NCBI GenBank assembly: GCA_003427395.1
Contig: BFEA01000086.1
Span: forward strand, 3,212,318-3,262,500
DNA from: Chara braunii
Lineage: Eukaryota; Streptophyta; Charophyceae; Charales; Characeae
DNA length: 50,183 nt
Direction of reading: 5' to 3'
Below, piece after piece: positions 11,850 to 23,114 of the stretch (position 1 is the stretch's first letter; each line of letters opens with the position of its first letter). The position numbers and the translations under genes are program-made. The notes under the pieces were generated by a model, which worked only from the letters and a program-made list of their open reading frames with translations, was not told the origin of the DNA and searched no databases.

Positions 11850-12377
11850 GTGATATCGACTTCAGTTTCTACAACTCAAATGTCGGGGAGTTGGCATTAG
11901 TAATGTGTTTCATTTTTCCATTGCTGTCCACTTTCGAAGGTCTGCTTCCTCTCTATACAACTGCGTCGGGGATGCACTGTGACCCACTCTCTCCAGGCTT
12001 GAAACACTTGTGAACCATCCTCGTTGGGTGACACAAGTTTCCAAAAACATGTGGGCGGATCGGATGCTGCATCATCGGTAAACTAGCTCCCTGGTGGGTC
12101 CACCCCCATTGGACCGATCGAGTGTTGTCATTCAAGAGGGATAACTTTAATCAATTGTCCCAACCTTTGTTCCACTTAGCCCAACCATCCCTATTTGACT
12201 CTGAGCTTCTGTGTTGAATACCATTTCCCTATAATTTTCATCCCAGAGATCTGCTGTTTTTAAAATACCTCTTTCCGCTCATCGATGACCAAAGGACTCG
12301 GGGGAGCATCCAACTGAGAACATTTTTTTCATATGAGGAGCAGATTGCTGGGTTCTCGAAGAGGGGCAGGACCAGCA
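11850..12377 (-). pseudogene. LINE relic, downstream part, left of the gypsy insertion
   Basis: On the minus strand just left of the LTR I read VLPLFENPAICSS, which aligns with VLLQHLFENPFILDD in the C-terminal part of the LINE reverse transcriptase at 28690-29814. Further left a frame at 11953-12135 (QWGWTHQGASL...) may be a very decayed continuation, but I would not insist on it. Together with 25515-26056 it suggests one LINE copy split by the gypsy element. Confidence 0.5.
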
Positions 12378-12512
12378 TGTGACGCTCAACCTCACGCCTT
12401 GTGCTGTCTTCTGTTCAGAGTGTTTGAAATTGCGGAAGGGGCCCCAGAAAGACAGCAAGATGGGGTGTGCCAATGATTTTGGGAAAATTGAGTGCGGGGA
12501 CACAGACAGAAC

Positions 12513-13108
12513 TCGACAGAAAAATTCCCATGAGAAATGAAAGTTGAAAAATCATTCCATAAAAAAAAAATCCTTCATATTTATAAATTATCATTCCAAT
12601 GTTCGTCCAATTCTCAAATTTCCAATTTAATTTGATAAGTTCCCATCTAAATATGAGTTTTCCCTTCCAACTACATTTATTTGTTCAAAATGGAATGAAA
12701 GTCTGGACGAGTTAATGAAATATTTTAATTAGACTTTCATTCTACTACAACAAATATCATCTAATTTAGATTGGATTAATATATTTATGACTGGAAATCC
12801 ATCTACTTTCAACTACTTAGAATGACAGTCCAATTAAAATATTTCATGAACTACTTAGAAGGAAAGTTTACCCTTCCAACTACTTAGAATGGCAGTCCAA
12901 TTAAAATATTTCATGAACTCATCCAGACTTTCATTCCATCTCTAGCATGCAATTTAAATTAGAAGGGATACCCCATTCTTGGAAGGAAAGTTTTCAAGTA
13001 AGACGAAAATTTTAAAATTGGAATGACATTTTTTAAGATGGAATGAAAATTTAGAATGTAATTTTACTCTATAATGATTATTTAATTCTGGGAATTTTTT
13101 CTGTTGCT
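12513..13108. mobile_element. Palindromic MITE-like insertion in the left LTR
   Basis: This segment is absent from the otherwise matching right LTR (position about 23239), so the right copy gives the empty site. Its ends are inverted repeats, CAGAAAAATTCCCA (12517-12530) and TGGGAATTTTTTCTG (13089-13103). The interior is AT-rich and self-complementary: GGAATGAAAGTCTGGACGAG near 12690 is mirrored by CATCCAGACTTTCATTCC near 12920, and CCAATTAAAATATTTCATGAAC occurs twice. It has no coding capacity and could fold into a long hairpin. Confidence 0.8.
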
Positions 13109-15177
13109 GAAATTCCCTGTGCCAGTCCGACTTAGTAAGAAGGGGGAGGGTCCGTCACTGCGCGGGTTTTGAGGGAGGAGAAGGCGCGCACGGGACGCAC
13201 GACGCGGGGAAATTCAATCCAAAAAGTATCGCTGAACTTCCCATCGAGCCGTCGCTTTTCGTTTCGCGTGGAAGGGGGCGGGCACATACTTGGTATCTCG
13301 TTTTCGGGTCAAGTCCCGACGCCGCTCATTACACAACTCTGAATCTGACGTGGAAGGCCTTAACTGAGTGGATCTTTCCTTATGCTCATCCTCCTCTCGT
13401 ACTAGGTAGTGAAAGCCCTTCGATTGGTAACGCTCGAAGCGGCGTCAGTCGCTGAACAGAGTGTTAGGCCAATGGGGCGCTACTGCTGACCACGGGATGA
13501 CGATTAGCTCATTAAACGACAATAGCAACGAATAAGGCGGAAAGTGTGTTCCACAATAATAAAACCAACACCGATAAATTCAAAGCATCGAGTTTCAGGA
13601 GGGAAGTACTATCTTCCGCCGATCTTGGCGACGGCTTCTCGTACGCCACACTCACATACACGTGTCCTCTTCTCGTTATACGGGAAGGGGCGTGGCGGGG
13701 ATGCGGGAGGCCGGCGCCCAGTTGGCTTGGGACAATCGGTCTACATGGCAATAGTGAAATCCTATCTAGCATGCATTCCACGTGTCAATCACAACGATCC
13801 TATGATCTAGTTGGAGACAAGTTCACCAGGCAATCGTCTCATTACAACATCATCCAGGCATTCTCATTCATCAAGGGAAGGTGCGAAAATGACAACCACA
13901 CACCACTTAGTTCTCCACCCTTGCCCGGTCATCCCCGTGACTTAATTAAGCATCAACCAAAAAAAACATCTCATCCCTCGTGTGCAATAGATCGACAAGC
14001 ATCCATAACCGTTCATGTCATGTAGGGAGAGAGAGAAGGCAGGGAGGAAAAGACGCGGAGCAGACAATATAGATGAAAATTACACCAAGATCTGAGGAAA
14101 AAAAACAGTTTCCGGCCCAACTGTCATCGAACTGAACTCACTCCAAGGAATAGATTCGAGACAAGGAGGCGCACCCGCCGTGAAGTTCAACTATGGCCCT
14201 GGACCATTCATCCATTCAACTCAAATTACTATCCCCGTGCATGCACTGACGATCCCGACCGTCAAGTGCCAATTTCCATTACTGCGATCATCACCCCGTC
14301 GACTTAGTCTCTGTATGGCTTGCCCGGATCCCACTGTCCGTCGTGGCGATCAGGCGCACCGCCGGCCAGACTACAGTCGATCCGTCGGGACTTTTCGACA
14401 CGCACCCCACACACACCATCTAACCACTGCTTCCCGGAAGCTGACAGGCGAGTTGAGAGAGAGTTTTGCGGGCGCGCTTGCAGAATTTATAGTTGTGGGA
14501 AGGGAGGTAGATACGAGGGAGGATGAAGATCGAGTCCGAGAAGGGTGAGAGAGGACTTGGGGATAATCGCCCGACGAAAGCCATGTTGATCCTTCTGAGT
14601 CTGATCGTAGCCAATTAGAGTCGTCACGTAATAGGAGTTTCCTCTTACACAGCGCTTCTCCTTGGCTAGACGGATCGACCGGGTTCCTCCACGTAGGACT
14701 CAAAGTGGGAGGAAGAAGGGTGTGCAGGATAGCGCGAAACGGAGCCAAGATTCAGATGATCAAGAAGGAGAAAAGACGTGCGGGGAGGGAGAGAGAGAGA
14801 GGGAAAAACGGTTACAGAGAGAGAGTGAGCGCGGGCGCGGAGGGAGCGTCGAGGATGGCGAGAGGAGAAACGGGGAAACTCGCTTGCATGGCGCCGATCA
14901 CAAATGCAAAAAGAGGCACCAAAACAGTTACAGATTCCTAAGTCCTACACTAATTTAAAAATTGAAATCACCATATCCGCGCGCAAAGTAGGCGCGGGAA
15001 AAGACAGTCCTATATCCGTTCGTAGTCCCACCAATTTCCCAGAGTTTTCCACGACGTAGTCGAAAACATTCATGCACAAAAAAGACACGTCAGGTTCCGT
15101 TCATTTCGGAATTTCTAACTATCGGGCCAAATTCCTATCGTGCTTGCTAAAGCGCGCGCAATTCTCATGCATTTCCC

Positions 15178-15189
15178 AAATTATAAAAA
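15178..15189 (-). promoter_or_regulatory. Candidate TATA box in left LTR
   Basis: AAATTATAAAAA on the plus strand reads TTTTTATAATTT on the minus strand, about 180 bp from the LTR start, where a U3 promoter would lie. The motif is conserved in the right LTR at 25324-25335. Confidence 0.35.
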
Positions 15190-15367
15190 CGAAATTTCAA
15201 GAACCAATGAGACTGAAAGCACGGGCCTCAGCAAGGCATCTTAAAAAAAAGAAAAGAAAAACAGAGAGGGGCCTGGTTGTCCCGAGCAAAATTCGAAAAC
15301 AAAAAAAGAAAAAGAGAGAGAGAAGGGGTCCGGAAGATGGCGCAGGCTCAGAAGCTGGTACGTCACA

Positions 15368-16721
15368 TATGTGACGCTCAGGGGGTTCCAAAATTATACG
15401 ATCTTCTGATTGCATGCAGAAAAGCTAGTTTACATGGCGGAGGAGGAAGAAGGGGGCACGAGGATGAATGAGGAACCCAGTGTATCAAGAGAGAGACCGT
15501 CCACATCAGCAGAGATGATTCAGCCAGAGTTCATGTTGACACCAACGTCAATTGCAATATCTTCGCGAGTCTGCTGGCTCGTGCTGCTAGAACCCCACAT
15601 ATCCAGCCTTATTATGAGCAACTCCCTGCTTCTTGAGGGGCGGAGGTCGTTCAGGTGACGCCATCAAGGTCCGCCGTATCTTCGCAAGGGGGGGGGGGGG
15701 GGGGGGGCTGCATCACTGGAAATCCGCCCTGCGATAGTCCACAAGGAGAGGGTGGTGGAGGGGTCGTGGCCATTCGGGTGGGAGTGGAGGGAAGTAATCC
15801 GCAGCTTCATCCTCGAGATCAATGAAATGGACGATCCGGTGTGCGCGAGGGAATCAATGATTGGGTCGGGACAGGGATAGAAGATAGTCAGGGTACAAAG
15901 AGGGGATGGTACGGAGGACATTGTCCCGCAGGGACTCATAATCTTCCAGAGCGGGAAAGGTCCCGAAGACAATACAATACAACTCCATATGGTTGTATTG
16001 TCTCCAAGCGACACTGAAAAGGAGGATGTTGAGACGGAAGGAGAGAGAGCGATAGGGAACGACTGTACACAAAAGTCGCGCGGCGAAATGATGACAAAAC
16101 AGTTGATTAGCGAAGATACGGTAATTCAAAGGGAATTCAATGTGGGGGAGAGGGGAGAAAGAAAGGTAATCAAGAGGGCGGCGGAAGACGGGACGAGGAC
16201 GGAACGTCTGGGCAGGGAGGAGGACGGAAACGAAGCGTGGAGGGGGCAGACGAGGGAGATGATGAGCGGGAACGGCGGCGCCGACGGGAGGTTGTTGCGC
16301 CATCGTGTCAACTAGCGGCATCCGAGGGAACTTCGGGATTCAAAGCAGATCCTCCCCGAATGGCAGGTGGCGCTCGAGCTGGAGGAGCCTCCCATGGCTC
16401 AGGTGCGGACGCCCCTTTTTCTTTCTTCGACGTGGACCGAGCTTCCGACTCTTCTTCCTCTGACAGCCCCACGATGGCTATGCGACCTGGGTCATCGTCC
16501 GACGGTACTTCTCCGTTCTCCTGATGGGCCTTCCAGCAACCAGTGGCATTTCACCGTAAGCATACACACGCTGACCGTCGCGAATTCAGTCCACTTACGG
16601 ATGTAGGCTGGACTGAAAGGAGGGATCGAAGCGGGACGAATTTCCAAAGTGAGGAGGGGATCGGCCCAAGATGGCCAGATGGTTGGAAGATCGGAGGGAA
16701 GAGAGAAGGTAGAGAAGCGAT
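15368..16721 (-). other. Non-coding or degenerate region between integrase and left LTR
   Basis: About 1.35 kb lie between the integrase end and the left LTR, more than a usual 3' untranslated region. A minus-strand frame at 15854-16321 (155 codons) and another at 15664-16014 are not recognisable. No polypurine tract is seen next to the LTR. A run of about 20 G occurs at 15688-15707. It may be a degenerate extra ORF of the element or a foreign insertion. Confidence 0.45.
15688..15707 (+). repeat. Poly(G) run
   Basis: Twenty consecutive G bases in the plus strand. Such a run could form a quadruplex and is also prone to length errors in sequencing. Confidence 0.9.
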
Positions 16722-17207
16722 TCATCGGCGTTCGGGATAGGGCTGAAGATGGGGAAACGGGCGAGCGGGACGATCAGTGGCGCTAGTCCGAAGAGAGAAC
16801 GTGTCGATACACTCGGTCCCCACCACTTGTCGCTCTCGTCGGGCCAGCCGCTGCCGCCAATCAGCCACTAACGCCTGCCCCCACTCGTAAAGGCTAGTCA
16901 CCACAGCGTCGCGCCCCTGCATGCCAATGGTACATAGATCGCCGCTGAAGGCCACGATCACCGTCACATCGCTCTGAGTAGGTTTTGACAAGTGCTCAAA
17001 CCCCGACGCTTCTGCCAAGATGACTGTCGAACCTCGATCGGTTGATATCGTTACTTCTACGACGGCGCACCAGGCCCGATGACTGAAGAGTTGTGTAAAT
17101 CGGAGAAGATCAGAAATGAGACGAGGATGCGCAACTTGGCAAAACTGCAATGAGGCCTGAGGTTGAAGAAGCACGGGAGGAAGAACCGACTTAATGACAA
17201 AACTCAT
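16722..17207 (-). pseudogene. Unrecognised ORF downstream of gypsy integrase
   Basis: A 161-codon minus-strand frame that starts a few bases before the integrase stop (17204). It has mixed amino acid composition and no motif I know. It could be a small additional ORF of the retrotransposon or a chance frame. Confidence 0.25.
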
Positions 17208-18335
17208 GGCGAAGGCAAAGGGAAGGTAGAGTAAGACGAAAGAAGGGAAGCAAGGTCTTCGTCTGCACTGAGGGAAGAAGAAGAAGGTGGATTAGGGTTC
17301 TCAGAAGGAGGGAAGGGACGAAGGTAGGAGGTATGGCGGACAATGGGAAGAGAGCTATGGTTGGCGCTAGCTTCAGGCGCGATGCGCACCGTGTTGGCTC
17401 CATTAGGACCGAGTTCCACTACGAGAAAACAGCCAGAGAACTTGGGATCGAGTTTCTGGTCTCGTGCACATTTACGTACTTGCATCAGGTCCCCTAGTTT
17501 ATATTGGTGTTGCGGGTCTGCATTCCCGTTCTGGGCCTGGTAGCCACGAACCTGTCTACTGTGGGCCAGTTCGGTCATTTTGTGTCTTTTTCGGGCTAGC
17601 TTAGGGATAGTCCTTTCCATTAAATCCGCATACCGCTTAGCCTTGGCTTTAAGGTCCGCACACGTGTCCCTGCCCCCTTTTTCGGCAATTTCCGAGATAC
17701 CCCGATTATCGGCACATGGAATGCTATTGGTCCGAAGCTGAAAGGGGGTGAATCCTGTGGACTCATGAGGGGTCGTTCGATGGATCCAAATGATTTGGTA
17801 GACAATCTCGGGCCAAGGACGAGTGTCATTAACCGCTAAATTCTTTCGGAGAGCAGTCTTAATCATGCGGTTCACATTTTCGGCCAACCCGTTCGACTGG
17901 GAAACATGGGGAGCGGTGTGTCGGAGAGTAACGCCACGACGCATCAGTAATTCCTCTACCTCAGCTTTGAATTCAGACCCATTATCGGTTAGAATTTCTT
18001 CGGTATCTAGATGGGTATTGAGGAATTGGTCAATGTACGTAGCTATCTCTGAGGGCTTACGGGTCTTACAGGGGTAGACTTTGATATATTTCGAGAAGTG
18101 GTCGATCAAATACCACAAGAATGGAATATTCACAATGGTTGGGGTTAGGTGGCACGTCAATATCTCTCGTGTCCATACTGACTCGCTGGAAAGTACATTC
18201 TACCTCCGTCGGCAATATCGTATTCGGCCCACGAATGGGTGCACGGTCGGCCACACAGACTAAACAGTTAGCAACCACGTGCTTTACATCATCCCGTATA
18301 TTAGACCAGAACCATCGATTTTGATCGATAGTCAC
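17204..18335 (-). pseudogene. Gypsy integrase (broken by a frameshift)
   Basis: Integrase inserts the cDNA copy into host DNA. The first piece (18335-18066) holds the zinc-binding end, with the cysteine pair NCLVC, followed by APIRGP. The second frame (18160-17204, 318 aa) holds the catalytic core: LIDHFSKY (first Asp), LTDNGSEF (second Asp) and SNGLAENVNR (Glu), so the DDE triad is intact. It continues with a basic region and an SH3-like C-terminal part (LDPKFSGCFLVVELGPNGANTV), ending in a Pro/Ser tail. No chromodomain is visible. The two frames overlap between 18066 and 18160, so a frameshift separates the zinc-binding part from the core. Confidence 0.85.
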
Positions 18336-18958
18336 TTCAGTGACATGTATTGCGAAATGAGCGGCTTGTTCCTCATGCGCCGATCTAGTCTAGTCATATC
18401 TCTGGAATGGGTTGGGAACCGTAAACCACAATCTCGATCTGTTTGTTTTACGTTTTTCCAAATGTCTGTTGATCCATCGGTAATCTCGGGACCTCTCGAT
18501 GGCTCGACGCCTGTCGTGCTTAGTGAGATGGTCCAATGGCTGGCCATCTAATTTAGCTAATAATATTTTTTCCGTCCATACTTCCGCCCGTAGGTATTTT
18601 TCGTCGTATTCAGGGTCGTCCGTTCGGGCGGCCTCGAATCGAACCTACGTAGGGAGTTTGTCTGTTCTACACAGGGGGCATCTTCATTCCTTATTGCTCG
18701 TTCTATATTGAACGCACACGTGGCACATTCTACCCAGTCAATGAACCTAGCCTCAAAGGGATAGCAGTCTACCCCATAAACCCGAGCAATACACGTGCAA
18801 AAATAGCAGAATTTGTCAGGGAGATTGGCGAGAAAGTATGAATGAGCAAGGGGAGTGGAATCGGTGGGAGAGGCAGAAGAAGATGGGGTTGCCATTGTTC
18901 CGAGAGAGAAAAAAAAAGAAGGGGAGAGAGAGGGACGGGATCGGATGCACGTGTCCAC
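18336..18958 (-). pseudogene. Gypsy linker between RNase H and integrase
   Basis: Frames 18557-18958 (133 aa) and 18332-18547 (71 aa) lie between the RNase H and integrase domains. The first has several cysteines (CYFCTC, CATC), but I cannot assign it a named domain. It may include an insertion unique to this family. The second reads into the integrase zinc-binding region from another frame. Confidence 0.4.
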
Positions 18959-20269
18959 TTAGCCCTTCGACAGGATCTCCACTTGTCCGTACTGAGGCTC
19001 GTTCTTTGGCTCCGGGTCGTGCCACGGGATCACCTCCTCACTCCTGGGTATCTTGTCGGGGCGATGCAGTCGTGTCAGCCCATCCGCATTGTCGTGTCTC
19101 TCGTGCTTTCGATGACGAATATCAAAGTCCATACTCTGTAACGCTCGATTATACCCGAGTAATCCTTCGACTTCTTCAATGCCAACAACGGTTCGTGATC
19201 GGTCACCAACGTGAACTTCCAGCCATATAAAGTACGCTCGGAAGTGACCGATCCCCCACAAGGTCGCATAGCTTTCCCCCGTGGGGGCAAAGTAGTTGCG
19301 CTTACAGGCAGGTATCGATTTGGACGCGTATTCAACCACGTGTTCGAGGCCGTCAGGTCCCACCTGGGCCAGGATCGCTGAGATTGCCTCGGGCTGCCAA
19401 TCGGTGATGAGGACAAAGGGTTTTTCCGGGTCCGGTCTTATAAGGAACGGAGCCGAAATCAAGGCTACCTTGAGTTGTCGGAAAGCCCGATCGCACTGCA
19501 GGGTCCAGATCAACGATTGATTTTTTTTCAACAAGTTCGTGAGTGGTCCCGCGATCGCCGCGAACCCCTTGATAAACCTTCGGTAGTACGATGCCAATCC
19601 CAAAAAAGCGCGTAGCTGTGTCATAGACGTCGGTACTGGCGCATCTTTCACGACTGCTACCTTCTGAGGCTCCAGCCGCAACCCTTGGTCCGTAACCACA
19701 TGGCCGAGGAAGGAGATCTCGGTGAGAAAAAACTGACACTTTTCAACAACCACCTTGAATCCAGCGTCCTTTAGTGCATGCAAGGTCCACTCGATGTGTT
19801 GTACGTGCCCTTCGTAGGAACTCGAATACACAAGGATATCATTCATATAGACAATCACACAATAATTGATTATGCTCTGCACCAGCCGCGTTTTTCGCAC
19901 AAAGTTATGGAAAGCCATGTTCATTGCGCGTTGAAACGTGGCTGGGGCATTGCAAATCCCCGTCAGGCATCGAATCCATTGCCAAGTCCCTTCAAAAAAA
20001 ATAAAAGTCGTTTTCGGGCGATCCTCTTTTCGAACAAGAAGGTGGTGGAATCCATGACGAACATAAAACTTTATGAAAAATCGAGCACTACCAATAACAT
20101 CCAGCAACTCATGGATCCGGAAAAGATACACATCCTTAATCGTGACGTCATTCAACTTTCGGTAATCGATGCATATGCGAATTCCTCCCGCCTTTTTTGG
20201 CACAATCACCACTGGAAAGTTGAAACGACCATGGTCCGATGGCGGGTTCGATCCATCCATTAGCTTCAA
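18959..20269 (-). pseudogene. Gypsy reverse transcriptase and RNase H with lost catalytic residues
   Basis: The 436-aa frame shows a Ty3/gypsy RT: PVVIVPKKAGGIRICIDYRKLN, then a motif A region reading FFIKFYVRHGFHHL where the usual KLDL Asp is replaced, then CNAPATFQRAMN, then motif C reading VYMNDILVY where the normal YxDD has lost its first Asp. CQFFLTEISFLGHVV and LRAFLGLASYYRRFIKGF follow, typical of gypsy. RNase H covers FVLITDWQPEAISAILAQ to HRKHERHDNADGLTRL, with a probable frameshift near 19220. Losing two of three polymerase Asp residues means no activity. Confidence 0.88.
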
Positions 20270-21233
20270 ACTCTTTTATCCTCTGGAATGCGGTCGATCT
20301 TTGGACCGGCGAATACCGATAGGGAGTGCAGCTAATCGGTGGATGATCCCCCGTAAAGATCACATACTCAATCATGTTAGACAATCCAATATCATTATCA
20401 TGCACACTCAACACCTTTTGATACCCATGCAAAACATCAATCAAGGATTTTCGGATCTCTCGGGGGATATGACTAGGTATTGTGATCACAGGGCGATCAA
20501 AGATGTCAAGTGGCATATCAATCCAATCCGTCCTCCGAGATCGTCTGTCGTCCATGCTGGAGAACATGAAGCTACTGGTTCGGACCGAGAAGACGGTGAC
20601 AATCATTTGTGACTCAACAGAACTAATCATCTTGGTTTCCTTAATTTTGACATCGGTTTCAGAGTCAGTGGTGCTTCCTCCTACTTTCAAGCCTGTTAAT
20701 TCAGCCATTTCTTGAATAAGATCCGGAACAACATCTATCGGGGCTTCAACTTCTTGCTTAATTAGGGCGATTATAGCACCTTGCGTGAGCAACGATCTGG
20801 ATGGAGAGACGAAAAGATCCAGGTACTTATTCATCTGCTGATATCTAACCCGGAGTGAAAGCGCGCCCTCGTACAAGGTGCGAGGGGGTTCCAAGAAACC
20901 AGCCACATATGAAATCTGCAAGATTGGTTCCCCTAGAAATGTTGTGGCGGGAATCCGCGTTTCTGTTGATGCGGGAGGAGGTGTCGATAGAGCATGGGTA
21001 TGTTCGCCGTTTGTCGAGCTCAGATCAAATGTTCGGGTGGTTGCTGGGATCATTCGAAATTTCTCTTTCGTTTCGTAACCGAACATTTCAACTAATTGTT
21101 CACATTCTTTTTCGCTAGGCATATAGTTTATCTCTTCCTCATAATCGCATTCGTCGTACTCGCCATCACTAGCAAGGTGTTGTTCCTCGTCATTGTCTGG
21201 GGGAGAATCTTCCGGGCTCGAGACCTGGACCAT
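20148..21233 (-). pseudogene. Gypsy polyprotein segment between protease and RT
   Basis: A 361-aa frame linking protease and RT. Its end reads PREIRKSLIDVLHGYQKVLSVHDNDIG and YRYSPVQRSTAFQRIKEFEANGWIEPAIGPWSF, the conserved approach to the gypsy RT fingers. It overlaps the RT frame (20269-20148), so a frameshift lies there. The N-terminal part is acidic and without a known domain. Confidence 0.75.
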
Positions 21234-21350
21234 TCCTATCCGGACAATACTGGGATTCTTTCTCGGCGATCGAGTAGAAACTCGTAACGAAAGCGTTTGA
21301 GGCTTTCCTCCCGTGTGAGTGAGGACAAGCTGTTTGGAGTCGAAGTGTAT

Positions 21351-22514
21351 TCACACACCTACAGCCATCGCCCAAGGCAATCCCAACAGTGCCGAGTAAG
21401 AGTGCACATCGATGACTAGCTCGTTAACCAGAACATGCACTTGACCCACCTTGACAACTACATTCTCAATGATCCTTACTATGTTCATGGCTTCTTCACC
21501 GACCGAGACGTAGTTGTCTTTCCCAGGTAGCGGAAGGATCGAGTTTAGTCGGCCCGTTTTTCTGACTGTGTCTAGGGATATGGCTACGACCAATGATCCG
21601 GCATCAATAAGAGCATTGAATGGTTTACCCCAGACTTCGCAATCACACTCGACACTTTTCCATAGAACCGGTCGAACACGCACAAAGTGATTTTTTTCCT
21701 CGTAAGAGATGGCAGTGATGCGCGCCGTTTCATGTGCGTCAGGTTCGGTCGCAGGGGGAGAGGTCGCCTCAGCCTCGTCATCTTTCTTCTTTTTTAGCAT
21801 ACGCTGAACACGCTGATACATGAAGCATTTTTGATTCTTCTGACATTGCTGCAGAAGTTTATCATTTGCTGCCTCTGATATGGTTAGCAAGTGTCCTACT
21901 GGGACAAGAACTCGGATATCCAACTGCTTGAGTGTCTGTAGGACATCGATTTCTCTCGTTCGGAACTGTGGTCCGGCTTCAGATCCTCGCTCGACCCACT
22001 CGAGCTCATCTTTGCTAGGTTGGATTGCTCCGATCAGTTCTGCCAAATGAAGATACTCTGCCGGATCAACGACATCGGCTGCTTCGGAGGAGGATCCCGA
22101 AGTGGACACGATGGGGTTGGTTGAAGACGGCTGTTCGGTAGAGAAGGAGGAGGCTTCTCTATCATTTGTTGCTTCTAATAATGCGGCCACCCGACTTTGA
22201 TTCAAGGCCACATGCGCGGCTGCTGGCGGAGGTTGATTACACTTTGGCTGAGGGCATTCACGTGCAAAGTGTCCAGGTTGTTTACAGTTGTAACATTCAA
22301 TCCTCCCTACTGGATTGACCGCATGAGGGGGGGCAGGTCCAGATACAGGAGGAGCGCTCAACAGAGGGTATGAAGCAGAATCAGGGCGGGAAGGATTAGA
22401 ATTAGCTTTTATTAGCTTCGTCATGATCTGTTCCAACCGATCCATCTGAGAAGCCTGCATCTGAATCAAATTATTCATCCATTCAGACTGTTTAGCCGTA
22501 GCGGTATGAATCAT
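21351..22514 (-). pseudogene. Gypsy gag C-terminus (zinc knuckle) and protease
   Basis: A 387-aa frame. Near residue 73 it has the CCHC knuckle CYNCKQPGHFAREC, which binds RNA in the gag nucleocapsid. Around residue 305 it has ALIDAGSLVVAIS, the aspartic protease site, with DAG replacing the usual DSG/DTG, followed by LLGLPW near the end as in retropepsins. The Thr/Ser to Ala change probably impairs proteolysis. The start codon at 22514 is only the first Met after an upstream stop; the true gag begins further upstream. Confidence 0.82.
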
Positions 22515-23065
22515 CTAGGCCAGATGCATATTAGTAATAGGCACTGATGCAGCATCCCGGGGTATTACGGTATCCATGGGTGCCATCTTGGGAGAAAGAG
22601 GAGGTTTCGAGGGAGGCAGGGGATGATAGGGAGAAAGATCCGGGGCGGGTCCGTCCTGATAGTCGTGATCAGGGCGAGGGTAAAATCGTCCCACTGCTCT
22701 TAGCCACGAACTACGCAACATCTTCGCTGACTTCGTTTAACCTCTCTAGGAACGCCCTCTTGAACGTGTCCCAATCTACCCATCTATGCATTCTAAACCA
22801 ATCATGAGCGGTGTTTCGTAGTAGCAGGGTAATGACGCGAGGAAGATCCTCGACACCATATCCCCTTAGCTTGCACGGCTTCGAGCCATGCCTCGGGATG
22901 AGTGTAGTTGGGATAGAACGGGAAGGTAGCAGGGATGCTTACCATCACCCGGGGAGATGCTCCATTAGCATCGACCATGGGCATTTCTGGTCGAGTTTCA
23001 GTTAACCTTTGTCGAGTGACAGAAGGGCTAAGACGGTTAAATCGTTTAATTGATCTTCCTCTCAC
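22515..23065 (-). pseudogene. Gypsy gag N-terminal region
   Basis: The frame 23065-22802 starts MRGRSIKRFNRL and includes FPFYPNYTHPEAWLEAVQ. After a frameshift near 22865 I read VITLLLRNTAHDWFRMHRWVDWDTFKRAFLERL, typical of the retrotransposon gag domain (PF03732-like), ending in an in-frame stop near 22706. A further frame, 22721-22515, is proline-rich. At least one frameshift and one stop break the gag. Confidence 0.7.
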
Positions 23066-23098
23066 TAGCTTGTCTTACTATCGTCAGAACCGACATGT

Positions 23099-23114
23099 GT
23101 CGTCTCCGATACCA
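23099..23114 (-). promoter_or_regulatory. Primer-binding-site-like sequence
   Basis: The minus strand reads TGGTATCGGAGACG, close to the common plant retrotransposon primer-binding site TGGTATCAGAGC that is complementary to the 3' end of initiator tRNA-Met. It lies between the right LTR and the gag start, where it should be. The absence of this sequence beside the left copy agrees. Confidence 0.5.

Larger units (their letters stand above)
12378..15367 (-). repeat. Left (3') LTR of the gypsy element, carrying a nested insertion
   Basis: Matches the right LTR from about 12387 to 12513 and again from 13109 to 15368. The intervening segment is a nested MITE-like insertion. The outer ends read TGTGACG...CGTCACA on the plus strand, a short inverted repeat starting TG and ending CA as LTRs do. 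Reading frames within it (for example 13546-14025 and 14180-14548) have counterparts in the right copy, but they differ by frame-breaking changes, so they are not coding. The exact inner boundary is uncertain, as discussed in the findings. Confidence 0.75.

Noticed and set aside
13546-14025. Plus-strand 159-codon frame in the left LTR with a similar one in the right LTR (23663-24076)
   Set aside because: Both lie in the LTR repeats. The two differ by frame-breaking changes and the strand is opposite to the element, so a coding role is unlikely.
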